Shown piece after piece: positions 51,854 through 61,089 of a DNA stretch of 64,000 bases. Position 1 is the stretch's first letter. Every line of letters starts with the position of its first letter. The DNA lies in the NCBI RefSeq assembly GCF_034670005.1, contig NZ_JAXMOH010000001.1, positions 248,001-312,000 of the forward strand, given 5' to 3'. Under the pieces are notes generated by a model that was not told where the DNA came from, did no database searches, and saw nothing but the letters and a program-made list of their open reading frames with translations. The position numbers and the translations under genes were made by a program. The DNA comes from Thalassobius sp034670005. Its GTDB lineage: Bacteria > Pseudomonadota > Alphaproteobacteria > Rhodobacterales > Rhodobacteraceae.

Positions 51854-53767
51854 GTGAATTTTAGCCACCCTTCGAATGAACTCCATTTGAAGCCAGAAGA
51901 AGCACATATTAGAATTTTACAGACATCGGATGTACATATGCATCTGCTGGCCTATGACTATTTTTCAGCCACCAACAACCCGCAGATCGGCCTGTCACGT
52001 ACCGCCACTTTGGTCAAAACCGCCCGCGCCGAAGTCCCCAATTCGCTGCTGTTCGATACCGGCGATTTCCTACAAGGCAATCCGCTGGGCGATCAGGTCG
52101 CCCGCCACGACAAACAGAATGCCAAACTGCACCCGGCCATCGCGGCCATGAACGCGCTTGAATATGACGGGGCGACATTGGGCAATCACGAATTCAGCTA
52201 TGGGTTGGGTTTCCTGATCGACTCTTTGATCAGCGCCCATTTTCCGCTGGTCCTGGCGAATGTTGCCCGCAGTCTGGGCCATCGGCCGACTGCCGACCGG
52301 ACCTTCCTGCATCCCTACCGGGTCCTGCAAAAAACCGCGCGCGACGGATCAGGGTCGCAACAGACGATCCGGATTGGCATGATCGGTTTTGTCCCGCCGC
52401 AAACGGCGGTCTGGGATCGCCACGCGGTCGAAGGTCAGTTGTATTTCCGCGACATCGTGGAAACCGCGCGGGATTACATCCCCCGGATGAAGGCAGACGG
52501 TGCCGACCTGATCATCGCACTGGCACATTCCGGCATTGCCACCCCTGATGATCCGCAGGTGCAGGAAAACGCGGTTTTGCCATTGTCGGAAATCGACGGG
52601 ATCGATGCGATCCTGTGCGGCCACCAACACCGCCTGTTTCCTGACTCCGTTTTCGCGAATATCCCCGGCGTGGATATTCTCGACGGCACCGTCAACGGCA
52701 AACCCGCGATGATGCCGGGTTTCTGGGGCAGCCATCTTGGCGTCATGGATCTGGTTGTGGCCCCCAAGGACAGCGGCGGATGGGAAATCCGCCGCCACCA
52801 GACGGAACTGCGCCCGATCTACAGCGGTGTACCACAAAGCGGGATCAGCGATTCCATCACCGAAGCCCCCGAGGTCGTGACCGCGGTACACGACCATCAT
52901 CAATTGACGCTGAGCGATATCGAGAAACCTGTCGGAGTGACCCGGCATCCCTTGAATACGTTCTTTGCTCTGGTCGCCGACGATGCCTCTCTGCAACTGG
53001 TGGCGCAGGCCCAAAGCGATTATGTGGCGCGCTGCCTGCAAGGAAGCCCGGACGCCACTCTGCCGGTCTTGTCCGCGGTTTCCCCGTTCAAGGCCGGGGG
53101 CCAGGCCGGAGCCAGCAATTACACCGATATCGGGGCCGGGCCGTTGACGCTGCGCAGCCTGGCAGACCTCTATCCCTTCCCGAACGTGATCTGCGCCGTG
53201 AAACTGACAGGGCGCGAAATCGTCGAATGGCTGGAACGCTGCGCCGCACTGTTTCTGCGGATTTCACAGGGCCTGCGCCGACAGGCCCTGCACAACCCGG
53301 ATTTCCCCAGCTACAGCTTCGATCACATCGTGGGTTTGGAATATCAGATAGATCCGTCTCAACCGCCACGCTACACTCCCAAAGGCCGGATTGTTTCCGA
53401 CGAAAACCGCCGGATATCTGCAATTACATGGCGCGGAAACCCGGTTGGACCAGATCAGGAATTCATCGTGGCCACCAATAGTTTCCGCGCCAGTGGCGGG
53501 GGTGGATTCGCCCCGGTCCCGGGCGAAAAAGTGGCGCTGGAAACCCATCGGCAGGTGCGCGACATCCTTGGCGACTACATCCGGCATTTGGGCACCGTCG
53601 ATATCGTCCCCGAACCGGTCTGGCGCTTCCGCAAACTAAGCGGCACAAGCGCGCAATTCAAAACCTCGCTCAACGCAGTCGAACGGCTGATGGACATCCC
53701 GCGCCGCACTCTCAGCTTCGACAGCCTCACCGAGGATGGTTTCGCAATGATCCACATGGATTTCTAG
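51854..53767 (+). CDS. Metallophosphoesterase/5'-nucleotidase-domain protein (CpdB/UshA-like)
   Basis: 637 residues with the calcineurin-type motifs TSDVHMH (D26, H28), FDTGDFLQGN, GNHEFSYG, ALAHSGI and CGHQHR, and a C-terminal 5'-nucleotidase domain (VGPDQEFIVATNSFRASGGGG). CpdB relatives hydrolyse 2',3'-cyclic nucleotides and 3'-nucleotides in the periplasm. Here the start is a GTG at 51854, and the N-terminus (NFSHPSNELHLKPEE) has no signal peptide, so a cytosolic form or a misplaced start is possible. Confidence 0.88.
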   Translation: MNFSHPSNELHLKPEEAHIRILQTSDVHMHLLAYDYFSATNNPQIGLSRTATLVKTARAEVPNSLLFDTGDFLQGNPLGDQVARHDKQNAKLHPAIAAMNALEYDGATLGNHEFSYGLGFLIDSLISAHFPLVLANVARSLGHRPTADRTFLHPYRVLQKTARDGSGSQQTIRIGMIGFVPPQTAVWDRHAVEGQLYFRDIVETARDYIPRMKADGADLIIALAHSGIATPDDPQVQENAVLPLSEIDGIDAILCGHQHRLFPDSVFANIPGVDILDGTVNGKPAMMPGFWGSHLGVMDLVVAPKDSGGWEIRRHQTELRPIYSGVPQSGISDSITEAPEVVTAVHDHHQLTLSDIEKPVGVTRHPLNTFFALVADDASLQLVAQAQSDYVARCLQGSPDATLPVLSAVSPFKAGGQAGASNYTDIGAGPLTLRSLADLYPFPNVICAVKLTGREIVEWLERCAALFLRISQGLRRQALHNPDFPSYSFDHIVGLEYQIDPSQPPRYTPKGRIVSDENRRISAITWRGNPVGPDQEFIVATNSFRASGGGGFAPVPGEKVALETHRQVRDILGDYIRHLGTVDIVPEPVWRFRKLSGTSAQFKTSLNAVERLMDIPRRTLSFDSLTEDGFAMIHMDF

Positions 53768-53837
53768 GCCACGCGCCCTGACTTTCCGCCTTTCCCCCGT
53801 CTTGCAATCGCCCCGCCACCGGATTATATCTGCGCTT

Positions 53838-53931
53838 GAGAGGTTGGCGCGGGCAGGCACCTCGCCAACCCGGTCAGATCCGGAAGGAAGCAGCCGTAAC
53901 GAGCCCCGCTTGGGTCGTTGTCCAGCCTCTC
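53838..53931 (+). ncRNA. ffs: Signal recognition particle RNA (4.5S type)
   Basis: The closing stem GAGAGGTTGG / CCAGCCTCTC bounds about 94 bases. The apical, most conserved part contains GTCAGATCCGGAAGGAAGCAG, with the GGAA tetraloop and internal loop bound by Ffh, then GTAACGAGCCCC. CACCCCCTTT follows. It is a short proteobacterial SRP RNA, in the gap before rsgA, three kilobases upstream of dnaX. Confidence 0.95.
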
Positions 53932-54056
53932 ACCCCCTTTCCCGACCACAGTAATTTGGCGAATCGCAGCCAAAACCGCCACGCCCCCTTGCCGCGCCGG
54001 TGAAAAGCGGCATTCATATCCGCCAAGACCCCGCTGCACACAAATACGGAGCCCGC

Positions 54057-55130
54057 GTGACGAATCCCACGCTGCAAGATCTGGGCTGGTCGCCCTTTTT
54101 CGCCACCCAACCTGATGCGTCGGGGGATGATGGCGGCGTGCCGATGCGCATCGCCTCGGTACAACGCAACAAGGCGACCGGCCTGTCCGAACAGGGCGAA
54201 CAACGGTTGATCTACCCCCCCGGTCTCAGCGCCGGCGACGTGGCGGTGGGCGATTGGGTTATCGTCGATCCCGACACCCATGCCATCCGCACGATTCTCG
54301 ACCGCAGCTCGAAGCTCAGCCGCCGCGCCGCCGGGATCGAAGCCAAGTCGCAACTGCTGGCCGCCAATATTGACACGCTTTTCATCACCACGTCCTGCAA
54401 CGAGGATTTCAATCCGGCCCGGATCGAACGCTATGTCGTGTTGGCGCTGGATGCGGGCGTTTCGCCGGTTCTGATACTGACCAAGGCGGACAAGACCGAC
54501 GAGGCCCAGACCTATCTGCGTCAGGCGCAAGAGATCTCCGACAAATTCGATGCAATCCTGACCCTCAACGCCAAGGACCCGGACCAGTCCGACCGCTTGC
54601 GCAATTGGTGCGGCCCGGGCCGCACGGTGGCCTTTGTCGGCTCCTCGGGGGTGGGAAAATCGACCCTGATCAATGCCCTGACCGGGTCTGCGCAATCGAC
54701 CGCCGACATCCGCGAAGACGACGCCAAGGGCCGCCACACCACCACCGCCCGGTCGCTGCATTTCGCCACCGGCGGCGGCATGGTGATCGACATGCCGGGG
54801 ATGCGTGAACTGGGCCTGCACGACGTCGCGGGCGGCATCGACGTGTTGTTCGACGACATCACCGAACTGGCAACCCAGTGCAAATTCCGCGATTGCGCCC
54901 ATATCAGCGAACCGGGCTGTGCGGTTCTGGCCGCGATCAAGTCCGGTGCGCTCAACGAAGACCGGGTCGAGCGCTGGCGCAAACTGCGCGCCGAAGATCA
55001 GCTGAATTCAGAAACTATGGGTCAATCCCGCCGCCGCGCCCGTGAAATCACCCGCCAGCACAAGGCGGTACAGGCGGCCCAAAGCAGAATCAGGGGCAAA
55101 CCGGGCGGCAAAGACAGAAGCGGCAAATAG
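54057..55130 (+). CDS. rsgA: Ribosome small subunit-dependent GTPase RsgA
   Basis: Circularly permuted GTPase helping late 30S maturation. It has 357 residues from the GTG at 54057 (CGGAG upstream). An OB fold is followed by G4 (LTKADKTD), G1 (VGSSGVGKSTLINAL), G3 (DMPGMREL) and a zinc site CKFRDCAHISEPGC. The C-terminal region is basic. The frame is open from 54000; no ATG gives the correct N-terminus. Confidence 0.94.
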   Translation: MTNPTLQDLGWSPFFATQPDASGDDGGVPMRIASVQRNKATGLSEQGEQRLIYPPGLSAGDVAVGDWVIVDPDTHAIRTILDRSSKLSRRAAGIEAKSQLLAANIDTLFITTSCNEDFNPARIERYVVLALDAGVSPVLILTKADKTDEAQTYLRQAQEISDKFDAILTLNAKDPDQSDRLRNWCGPGRTVAFVGSSGVGKSTLINALTGSAQSTADIREDDAKGRHTTTARSLHFATGGGMVIDMPGMRELGLHDVAGGIDVLFDDITELATQCKFRDCAHISEPGCAVLAAIKSGALNEDRVERWRKLRAEDQLNSETMGQSRRRAREITRQHKAVQAAQSRIRGKPGGKDRSGK

Positions 55131-55198
55131 CGCCATTGCCATCCGCCCGCCAATCATCAACCCTGATGCGATCGCCGTTGATGAGGAGAACCGCGCCG

Positions 55199-56128
55199 AT
55201 GACATTCGCCCGTATTGCAGCCAGCCTGGTCAGCCTGCTGACCTGTCTCGCCGTTCCTGCTCAGGCCGGCCAGCTCATGCAAGTCACCCCCATCGCCCCG
55301 AATACCTATGCTCTGGTCGGCTCGACAGAGCAGCGCAGCCCCGACAATCTGGGAAACAATTCCACCCACGGGCTGATCGTCACCGACGAAGGCGCAGTGC
55401 TGATTGATGCGGGCGGCAGCTACAAGGGCGCGCAGGCGATCGACGGGATCATTCACGGGCTGACCGATCAGCCGGTGCGCTACGTGATCAATACCGGCGG
55501 ACAGGATCACCGCTGGATCGGCAACAGCTACTGGAAAGAACAGGGCGCCACCATCATCGCTTCGGCCGATGCGGTCGCCGATCAGCAGGCCCGCGCCTCG
55601 ATGCAGCAGACCATCCTGACAGCCCTGATCGGATCGGACACTCTGGAAGGCACCAGCCCGGCCTATGCCGATATTACTTTCGAAGACAGCTACGATCTGA
55701 CCCTTGGCGGCGTGACCTTGCAACTGGTTCACCCCGGCCCGGCCCACACGCCGGGGGACAGTTTTGTCTGGGACCCGGCGACCAAAACCGTATTCACCGG
55801 TGATATCGTCTTTGTCAGCCGGCTTCTGGGCGTGCTGGAATTTTCCAACAGTGCCGGCTGGGTCGAAGCCTTCGACGCGATGGCCGCGCTGCACCCGACC
55901 CATGTTGTGCCCGGACACGGACCGGTCACCGATCTGGCGACGGCGACCCATGACACCCGCGATTACCTTGCCAACCTGCGTGAAAAAATCGGCGAACATA
56001 TCGAAAATGGCGGCGATATCATCACTTCGGTCGAGGTCGACCAATCCGCCTTTGCCGATCTGGACAATTTCGACACGCTGGCCCGGCGCAACGCTCAGGA
56101 AGTCTTCAGCCAGATGGAATGGGAGTAA
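55199..56128 (+). CDS. Metallo-beta-lactamase-fold protein with altered metal motif
   Basis: 309 residues with a signal peptide (about 1-23, AQAG). It resembles SoxH/quinoprotein-relay-type MBL proteins. The HxHxDH motif reads TGGQDH (99-104): two metal His are missing, and only Asp103 and His104 remain. The later ligands are present: HPGPAHTPGD, FTGDIVF and GHGPV. One-metal or non-canonical chemistry, or loss of activity, is possible. The ATG at 55199 has GAGGAG upstream. It ends inside the 3' end of the convergent phosphatase. Confidence 0.85.
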   Translation: MTFARIAASLVSLLTCLAVPAQAGQLMQVTPIAPNTYALVGSTEQRSPDNLGNNSTHGLIVTDEGAVLIDAGGSYKGAQAIDGIIHGLTDQPVRYVINTGGQDHRWIGNSYWKEQGATIIASADAVADQQARASMQQTILTALIGSDTLEGTSPAYADITFEDSYDLTLGGVTLQLVHPGPAHTPGDSFVWDPATKTVFTGDIVFVSRLLGVLEFSNSAGWVEAFDAMAALHPTHVVPGHGPVTDLATATHDTRDYLANLREKIGEHIENGGDIITSVEVDQSAFADLDNFDTLARRNAQEVFSQMEWE

Positions 56129-56600
56129 GCGCCCACGCCATCTGCGCCTCGGTTTCCACCGCGCAGGGCCGCGCCGCCCGCAGCCGCGCCAGTGCCGTCA
56201 TGCCCTCCTCACCCGCCTCGACCATCAGCCGCAGCGCCACCATGCCGGACCGGCCGCAGCCCCCCTTGCAGTGGATCACGATGCGGCCGCCCCCGTTCAG
56301 CGCCGCCAGCGCGGCGTGGCTGACTTCGGGCCAATGCGCCGCAAACTCCTGACCGGGCACCCCGAAATCGGCCACCGGCAAATGGACCCAGCGGCAACCG
56401 GACTCGACCATGTCCGCCCCCAGCCGCTCCGCGCCTTCGGCCACCAACTCGGCCAGCGTGGTCAGGGTGATCACCATCGACGGGGCCCATTCGCGCAAAT
56501 GTTCCAGATCTTGCGCATAGCCGCCGCCCCGCCCCGGCATCGGGCAGATCGCCAATATCCCATCCCCGATCGTCAGCGCATTCAGCACCAGATTGGACAT
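56106..56600 (-). CDS. Protein tyrosine/dual-specificity phosphatase family protein
   Basis: 164 residues with the active-site loop HCKGGCGRSG (Cys111 nucleophile, Arg117), an upstream acidic VADFGVPG that may hold the general-acid Asp, and EGMTALARLRAARPCAVET after it. Substrate could be protein or a small phosphorylated compound. Its last 23 bases overlap the MBL-fold gene in convergent orientation. Confidence 0.88.
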   Translation of the reverse strand: MSNLVLNALTIGDGILAICPMPGRGGGYAQDLEHLREWAPSMVITLTTLAELVAEGAERLGADMVESGCRWVHLPVADFGVPGQEFAAHWPEVSHAALAALNGGGRIVIHCKGGCGRSGMVALRLMVEAGEEGMTALARLRAARPCAVETEAQMAWALTPIPSG

Positions 56601-56969
56601 GCCCCGTCCCTTTCATCGCGACACCGGGGCCAATCGCCCGGCTTGCCGCTTTTTTCCCCTTTGCGTCATGGCTCACGTTTTGAGTGACCCAACCGCTCCC
56701 CGCTACAATCCGAGCTTATCCGCACAAGCCCCCGCTGCACATAAAAAGATATATCCGCCCGTCTTGCCCTCTGGCACCCGCGGCCAAAACCGAACGGCCC
56801 GGTTTCATCTTGGCCCAAATACTCCGGGGGGAATGCGCGCAGCGCGCGCAGGGGGGCAGCGCCCCCGCCCCTGCATTCCCGCGCTTCCTCCCTGCCCCGG
56901 CAGCTATCCGGTAGACGGACACCGCCCCAACGCTTACCTTGTCCCCAGTTCCGAATCCGAAGGCAGATC
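56601..56969. other. 369-base gap between the phosphatase and dnaX, with hairpin elements
   Basis: A frame through this gap (56593-56973) has no recognisable protein and unlikely composition, so I call it non-coding. It holds CCCAAATACTCCGGGGG (56815-56831), then two adjacent hairpins: TGCGCGC-AGC-GCGCGCA (56834-56850) and GGGGGC-AGC-GCCCCC (56852-56866). This is the inverted form of the element at 163-190. The dnaX promoter should lie in the last 100 bases but is not clear. Confidence 0.55.
56815..56866. repeat. CAAATACTCC element with two GC-rich hairpins
   Basis: The core plus hairpins matches, in reverse, the order seen near position 163-190, and shares its core with copies at 27524 and 59167. 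Such elements are frequent in intergenic DNA of Rhodobacteraceae. Confidence 0.6.
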
Positions 56970-58739
56970 ATGACCGACACCCCCACCCCCGGCTACCAGG
57001 TTCTGGCACGCAAATACCGCCCCGAAACCTTTGCCGATCTGGTCGGGCAGGATGCGATGGTGCGCACCCTGCGCAACGCGTTCGAGGCCGATCGCATCGC
57101 CCAGGCCTTCATCATGACGGGGATTCGCGGCACCGGCAAAACCACCACCGCGCGGATCATCGCCAAGGGGATGAACTGTATCGGCCCCGATGGCACCGGC
57201 GGCCCCACCATTGATCCTTGCGGCCAATGCGAACATTGCCGCGCCATCATGGAAGGCCGCCATGTCGACGTGATGGAAATGGACGCCGCCAGCCGTACCG
57301 GCGTCGGTGACATCCGCGAAATCATCGACAGCGTGCATTACCGCGCCGCCTCGGCCCGCTACAAGATCTACATCATCGACGAAGTTCACATGCTTTCGAC
57401 CAGCGCCTTCAACGCGCTGCTGAAAACGCTCGAAGAACCCCCCGCGCATGTGAAATTCATCTTTGCCACCACCGAGATCCGCAAAGTCCCGGTCACGGTC
57501 CTGTCGCGCTGTCAGCGCTTCGACCTGCGCCGGATCGAACCCGAGGTGATGATCGCCATGCTGCGCCGCATCGCCGATGCGGAAGCCGCCCAGATCACCG
57601 ATGACGCGCTGGCGCTGATCACCCGCGCCGCCGAAGGCTCGGCGCGTGACGCGCAATCGCTGCTCGATCAGGCGATCAGCCACGGCGCCGGTGAAACCAG
57701 CGCCGATCAGGTCCGCGCCATGCTGGGGTTGGCCGATCGTGGCCGGGTGCTGGACCTTTACGATCTGATCATGAAAGGCGACGCCGCTGGCGCGCTGGCC
57801 GAAATCGGCGGTCAATATGCCGATGGCGCCGACCCGATGGCGGTGCTGCGCGATCTGGCGGAAATCACCCATTGGATTTCGGTGGTGAAAATCACCCCCG
57901 ACGCGGTCAATGATCCCACGGTCAGCCCCGATGAACGCGCCCGCGGTCAGGCAATGGCCCAGGCGCTGCCGATGCGGTCGATGACCCGGATGTGGCAGAT
58001 GTTGCTCAAGGCGCTGGACGAAGTCGCCAGCGCCCCCAACGCGATGATGGCCGCCGAAATGGCAATCATCCGGCTGACCCATGTCGCCGACCTGCCCAGC
58101 CCCGAAGAATTGCTGCAAAAGCTGCAAAACACCCCGCAACCGCAGCCCCCGGCCGGTGGCCCCGGCGGCGGTGCGCCGATGCAATCCTCGGGATCAGGGG
58201 CGGCGGCCCCGGCCTATGCTCCGGCCCCGACCGGCGGCAGCGGCGGCGCGCCGCAACAGGGTGGGCCGCAGGCCGCGCTGGCTCAGGATGCCGATCAGGC
58301 GCTGGCGCGCTTTCCGACCTTCGACCACGTGGTCGAACTGATCCGCCACCATCGCGATATGCAATTGCTGGTTCATGTCGAAACCGGCCTGCGGCTGGCC
58401 GCCTATCAACCCGGACGGATTGAATTCGTTCCCACCCCCGACGCCCCGCGCGATCTGGCCCAAAGGCTGGGCAGCGCGTTGCAACGCTGGACCGGAAATC
58501 GCTGGGCCGTCACCGTGGTCAACGAAGGCGGCGGCGAAACCATCGACGAAAAACGCAACGCCAAGGAGACCGCCCTGCGCGCCGAAGCCGAAGCCCATCC
58601 GATGGTTCTGGCCGTGCTCAATGCCTTTCCCAAAGCCACGATCACCCAGATCCGAACGGCCCGGGATTTGCAGGCGAAAGCCCAGGAAGACGCCTTGCAG
58701 GAGGTCGAAGACGAATGGGATCCGTTCGAAGAAGACTGA
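56970..58739 (+). CDS. dnaX: DNA polymerase III subunits gamma/tau
   Basis: Clamp-loader ATPase of 589 residues: Walker A GIRGTGKTTT (51-60), zinc Cys70, Cys84, Cys87 and Cys90, Walker B IIDEVHML, SRC motif VLSRCQRFDL, a Pro/Gly/Ala linker (about 385-435) and the tau C-terminal domain. No A-AAA-AAG slippery site is seen, so a programmed frameshift giving gamma is unlikely. It is followed by ybaB and recR, the usual order. Confidence 0.96.
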   Translation: MTDTPTPGYQVLARKYRPETFADLVGQDAMVRTLRNAFEADRIAQAFIMTGIRGTGKTTTARIIAKGMNCIGPDGTGGPTIDPCGQCEHCRAIMEGRHVDVMEMDAASRTGVGDIREIIDSVHYRAASARYKIYIIDEVHMLSTSAFNALLKTLEEPPAHVKFIFATTEIRKVPVTVLSRCQRFDLRRIEPEVMIAMLRRIADAEAAQITDDALALITRAAEGSARDAQSLLDQAISHGAGETSADQVRAMLGLADRGRVLDLYDLIMKGDAAGALAEIGGQYADGADPMAVLRDLAEITHWISVVKITPDAVNDPTVSPDERARGQAMAQALPMRSMTRMWQMLLKALDEVASAPNAMMAAEMAIIRLTHVADLPSPEELLQKLQNTPQPQPPAGGPGGGAPMQSSGSGAAAPAYAPAPTGGSGGAPQQGGPQAALAQDADQALARFPTFDHVVELIRHHRDMQLLVHVETGLRLAAYQPGRIEFVPTPDAPRDLAQRLGSALQRWTGNRWAVTVVNEGGGETIDEKRNAKETALRAEAEAHPMVLAVLNAFPKATITQIRTARDLQAKAQEDALQEVEDEWDPFEED

Positions 58740-58810
58740 TCCCCACCACAAACCGCCGGTAACGGCAATCCGTAGTAAGACCAACACCAACAGAAAACAG
58801 GAGTATCCCG

Positions 58811-59155
58811 ATGCTAAAGGGTCTCGGCAGTCTTGGCGACATGGCTGGCATGATGAAAAAAGCCAAGGAAATGCAGGGTAAAATGGCCACCCTGCAGGAA
58901 GAAATGGCAAACCTGACCGTGACCGGTGAATCCGGTGCCGGGCTGGTCAAGGCGACCTGCACCATGAAAGGCGAAATGAAGGCGCTGGATATCGATCCTT
59001 CGATCTTCCACCCCGATGAAAAGGAAGTGGTCGAAGACCTGATCCTCGCCGCCATCAAGGACGCTCAGCTCAAGGCCAGCGACCGGGCGCAGGAAGAAAT
59101 GACCAAGCTGACCGAAGAAATGGGTCTGCCAAAGGACATGAAACTGCCGTTCTGA
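58811..59155 (+). CDS. ybaB: YbaB/EbfC nucleoid-associated protein
   Basis: 114 residues with a long N-terminal helix (AGMMKKAKEMQGKMATLQEEM) and a beta-sheet core, typical YbaB. It binds DNA as a dimer. ACAGGAG precedes the ATG. It sits between dnaX and recR as in most bacteria. Confidence 0.95.
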   Translation: MLKGLGSLGDMAGMMKKAKEMQGKMATLQEEMANLTVTGESGAGLVKATCTMKGEMKALDIDPSIFHPDEKEVVEDLILAAIKDAQLKASDRAQEEMTKLTEEMGLPKDMKLPF

Positions 59156-59166
59156 TCCGTTTCATC

Positions 59167-59190
59167 GTTCCTGAAAATACTCCCGCCGGA
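59167..59190. repeat. CAAATACTCC-type element in the ybaB-recR gap
   Basis: GAAAATACTCCCGCCGGAGG, followed by a GC-rich stretch with GGCGCCGCGCCCCCGGCGG. The same core occurs near 240, 27524 and 56815; here the hairpin part has degenerated. Confidence 0.5.
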
Positions 59191-59274
59191 GGCGTGACAC
59201 AGCGCGGTACAGGCGCCGCGCCCCCGGCGGATCACCCCCTATTCAACGCCCCCAATCCGCACTAGATTGCGGCT

Positions 59275-59874
59275 ATGAGCGACAAACCCACCCAAGATAT
59301 CGACGCCCTCATCGAAATGATGGCCAAGCTTCCGGGCCTCGGACCCCGGTCGGCGCGGCGCGCGGTGCTGCAAATGATCCGCAAACGGGCGCTGCTGCTG
59401 ACGCCGCTGGCAGACCTGATGCAATCGGTCGCCGCCACCGCCCGCGAATGCCTCAATTGCGGCAATATCGGCACTTCGGATATCTGCACCATCTGCTCCA
59501 GTGAAAAACGCGCCAACGGCATCCTGTGCGTGGTCGAAGACGTGGCCGATCTCTGGGCGATGGAACGCGCCGGCGGCTTCAAGGGCCGCTATCACGTGTT
59601 GGGCGGCACCCTGTCGGCCCTCGATTCGATCGGCCCGGAACAATTGCGCATCCCCAAGCTGGTCGACCGGATCAGCGCCGAAGACATCACCGAAGTGATC
59701 CTCGCGCTCAATGCCACGGTCGATGGCCAGACCACCGCGCATTACATCGCCGATCAACTGGAAAGCCGGGTCAGGCTGACCTCGCTGGCGCAGGGCGTGC
59801 CAATCGGCGGTGAACTGGATTACCTCGACGAAGGCACCATCACCGCCGCGCTCAACGCCCGCAAACAGATCTGA
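59275..59874 (+). CDS. recR: Recombination protein RecR
   Basis: 199 residues: an N-terminal helix-hairpin-helix (LPGLGPRSARRA), a zinc finger (CLNCGNIGTSDICTIC), and a Toprim domain (LCVVEDVADLWAMERAGGF). RecR works with RecO (7000) and RecF in loading RecA at gaps. It is the last gene of the dnaX-ybaB-recR unit. Confidence 0.96.
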   Translation: MSDKPTQDIDALIEMMAKLPGLGPRSARRAVLQMIRKRALLLTPLADLMQSVAATARECLNCGNIGTSDICTICSSEKRANGILCVVEDVADLWAMERAGGFKGRYHVLGGTLSALDSIGPEQLRIPKLVDRISAEDITEVILALNATVDGQTTAHYIADQLESRVRLTSLAQGVPIGGELDYLDEGTITAALNARKQI

Positions 59875-59880
59875 CCGGAC

Positions 59881-59900
59881 CCGGCGGGGTAAACCGCCGG
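59881..59900. terminator. Hairpin between recR and the convergent decarboxylase
   Basis: CCGGCGG and CCGCCGG form a seven-bp stem around GGTAAA in the 42-base convergent gap. No U tract follows on either strand, so it may end both genes only weakly. Confidence 0.5.
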
Positions 59901-59916
59901 ACCCGGTCCGCTGATG

Positions 59917-61089
59917 TCAGATCACCACCACGTCAAGCGGCGGAAAGCCGTTGAAGTTGACCGAGGAATAGCTCGACGTGTAGGCGCCGCAGCAGCGAAT
60001 GATGATCCGGTCACCCGACCGCAGCCCCACCGGCAATTGCACCGGGCGCTTTTCATACAGCACGTCTGCGCTGTCGCAGGACGGTCCGGCCAGGATCGAG
60101 GATACGGTTTCCTCGTGGTCGCGGTCGGTGATGAACTGGTACCGGATCGCCTCGTCCATGGTTTCTGCCAGTCCCGAAAATTTACCGATATCCAGATACA
60201 CCCAGCGATGCAGGTCATCGTCGGATTTCTTTGATACCAACATTACCTCGGCCGCGATCATACCCGCCTCGGCCACCATGCCGCGGCCCGGTTCTGCCAT
60301 CACACGCTCGGCACCGATGAACCGCGCCTCGACCATCTCCATCACCTTGGCGGCATAAAGCGAAACCGGTTCGATCGCGTCGCCGTAAAAGGCCGGGAAA
60401 CCGCCGCCGATATTGATCAGCGACAACGGGAAACCGTTTGCCCGCGCCTTGGCCCAGACAGCAGAAACCTGATCCAGCGTATCGCGCCACATCCCGGCAT
60501 CGCGGGTCTGGCTGCCGACATGGAAGGACAACCCGACCGGGGTCAGCCCCAAGTCGACCGCGTGTGCCATCAGAACCTCGGCCATCTCCGGCGCGCAGCC
60601 GAATTTGCGGCTCAGCGGCCAATCGGCCCCGGTCGCGCCCACCAGCAGGCGGATATAGACCTGTGCACCGGGCGCGTGCTCGGCGATCTTTTCCAGTTCT
60701 TCCTCGGCATCGGCGGCAAACAGGGTGATCCCGGCCTGATGGGCAAAGGCGATATCGGCTGCACGTTTCACGGTATTGCCGAAGGAAATGGTTTCAGGGT
60801 GCGCGCCAAGGCTCAGGCACAGTTCGATCTCGCCGCGCGAAGCCGCGTCGAAATGCGATCCCTCGCTCAGCAGCACTTCCAGCACTTCGCGCGCCGGGTT
60901 CGCTTTGACCGCGTAATGGATATCGGCCCGGCCCAGACCGGATTTCAGCGCCCGGTACTGCCGTGCAACGGCTTCGCGGTCCACAACCAGCGTCGGCCGG
61001 TCGAATTCGGTCGAACGGATGAAGGCTTCGATACGGGTGTCAGTACGTACGGCATCGCCGCACGCGAAAGGTGCTACGTAGGCGTTCAT
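59917..61089 (-). CDS. Group IV PLP-dependent decarboxylase (ornithine/lysine type)
   Basis: Probably makes putrescine (or cadaverine) from ornithine (or lysine). It has 390 residues. The PLP Lys62 is in HYAVKANP, HVGSQT binds the cofactor, GGGFPAFYG follows, and the catalytic Cys is in GPSCDSADVLYE. This is the eukaryotic-ODC-like fold common in alphaproteobacteria, not the SpeC fold. The ATG at 61089 is preceded by GGAG; another ATG lies two codons upstream. A long leader lies upstream. Confidence 0.92.
   Translation of the reverse strand: MNAYVAPFACGDAVRTDTRIEAFIRSTEFDRPTLVVDREAVARQYRALKSGLGRADIHYAVKANPAREVLEVLLSEGSHFDAASRGEIELCLSLGAHPETISFGNTVKRAADIAFAHQAGITLFAADAEEELEKIAEHAPGAQVYIRLLVGATGADWPLSRKFGCAPEMAEVLMAHAVDLGLTPVGLSFHVGSQTRDAGMWRDTLDQVSAVWAKARANGFPLSLINIGGGFPAFYGDAIEPVSLYAAKVMEMVEARFIGAERVMAEPGRGMVAEAGMIAAEVMLVSKKSDDDLHRWVYLDIGKFSGLAETMDEAIRYQFITDRDHEETVSSILAGPSCDSADVLYEKRPVQLPVGLRSGDRIIIRCCGAYTSSYSSVNFNGFPPLDVVVI

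Noticed and set aside
56593..56973. 126-codon plus-strand frame in the phosphatase-dnaX gap
   Set aside because: Composition follows the repeat hairpins, no ribosome site, and no recognisable protein; I treat it as non-coding.
56970..58739. Programmed frameshift in dnaX
   Set aside because: No A-AAA-AAG-like slippery heptamer followed by a stem in the expected region; the frame runs intact to the tau C-terminus.
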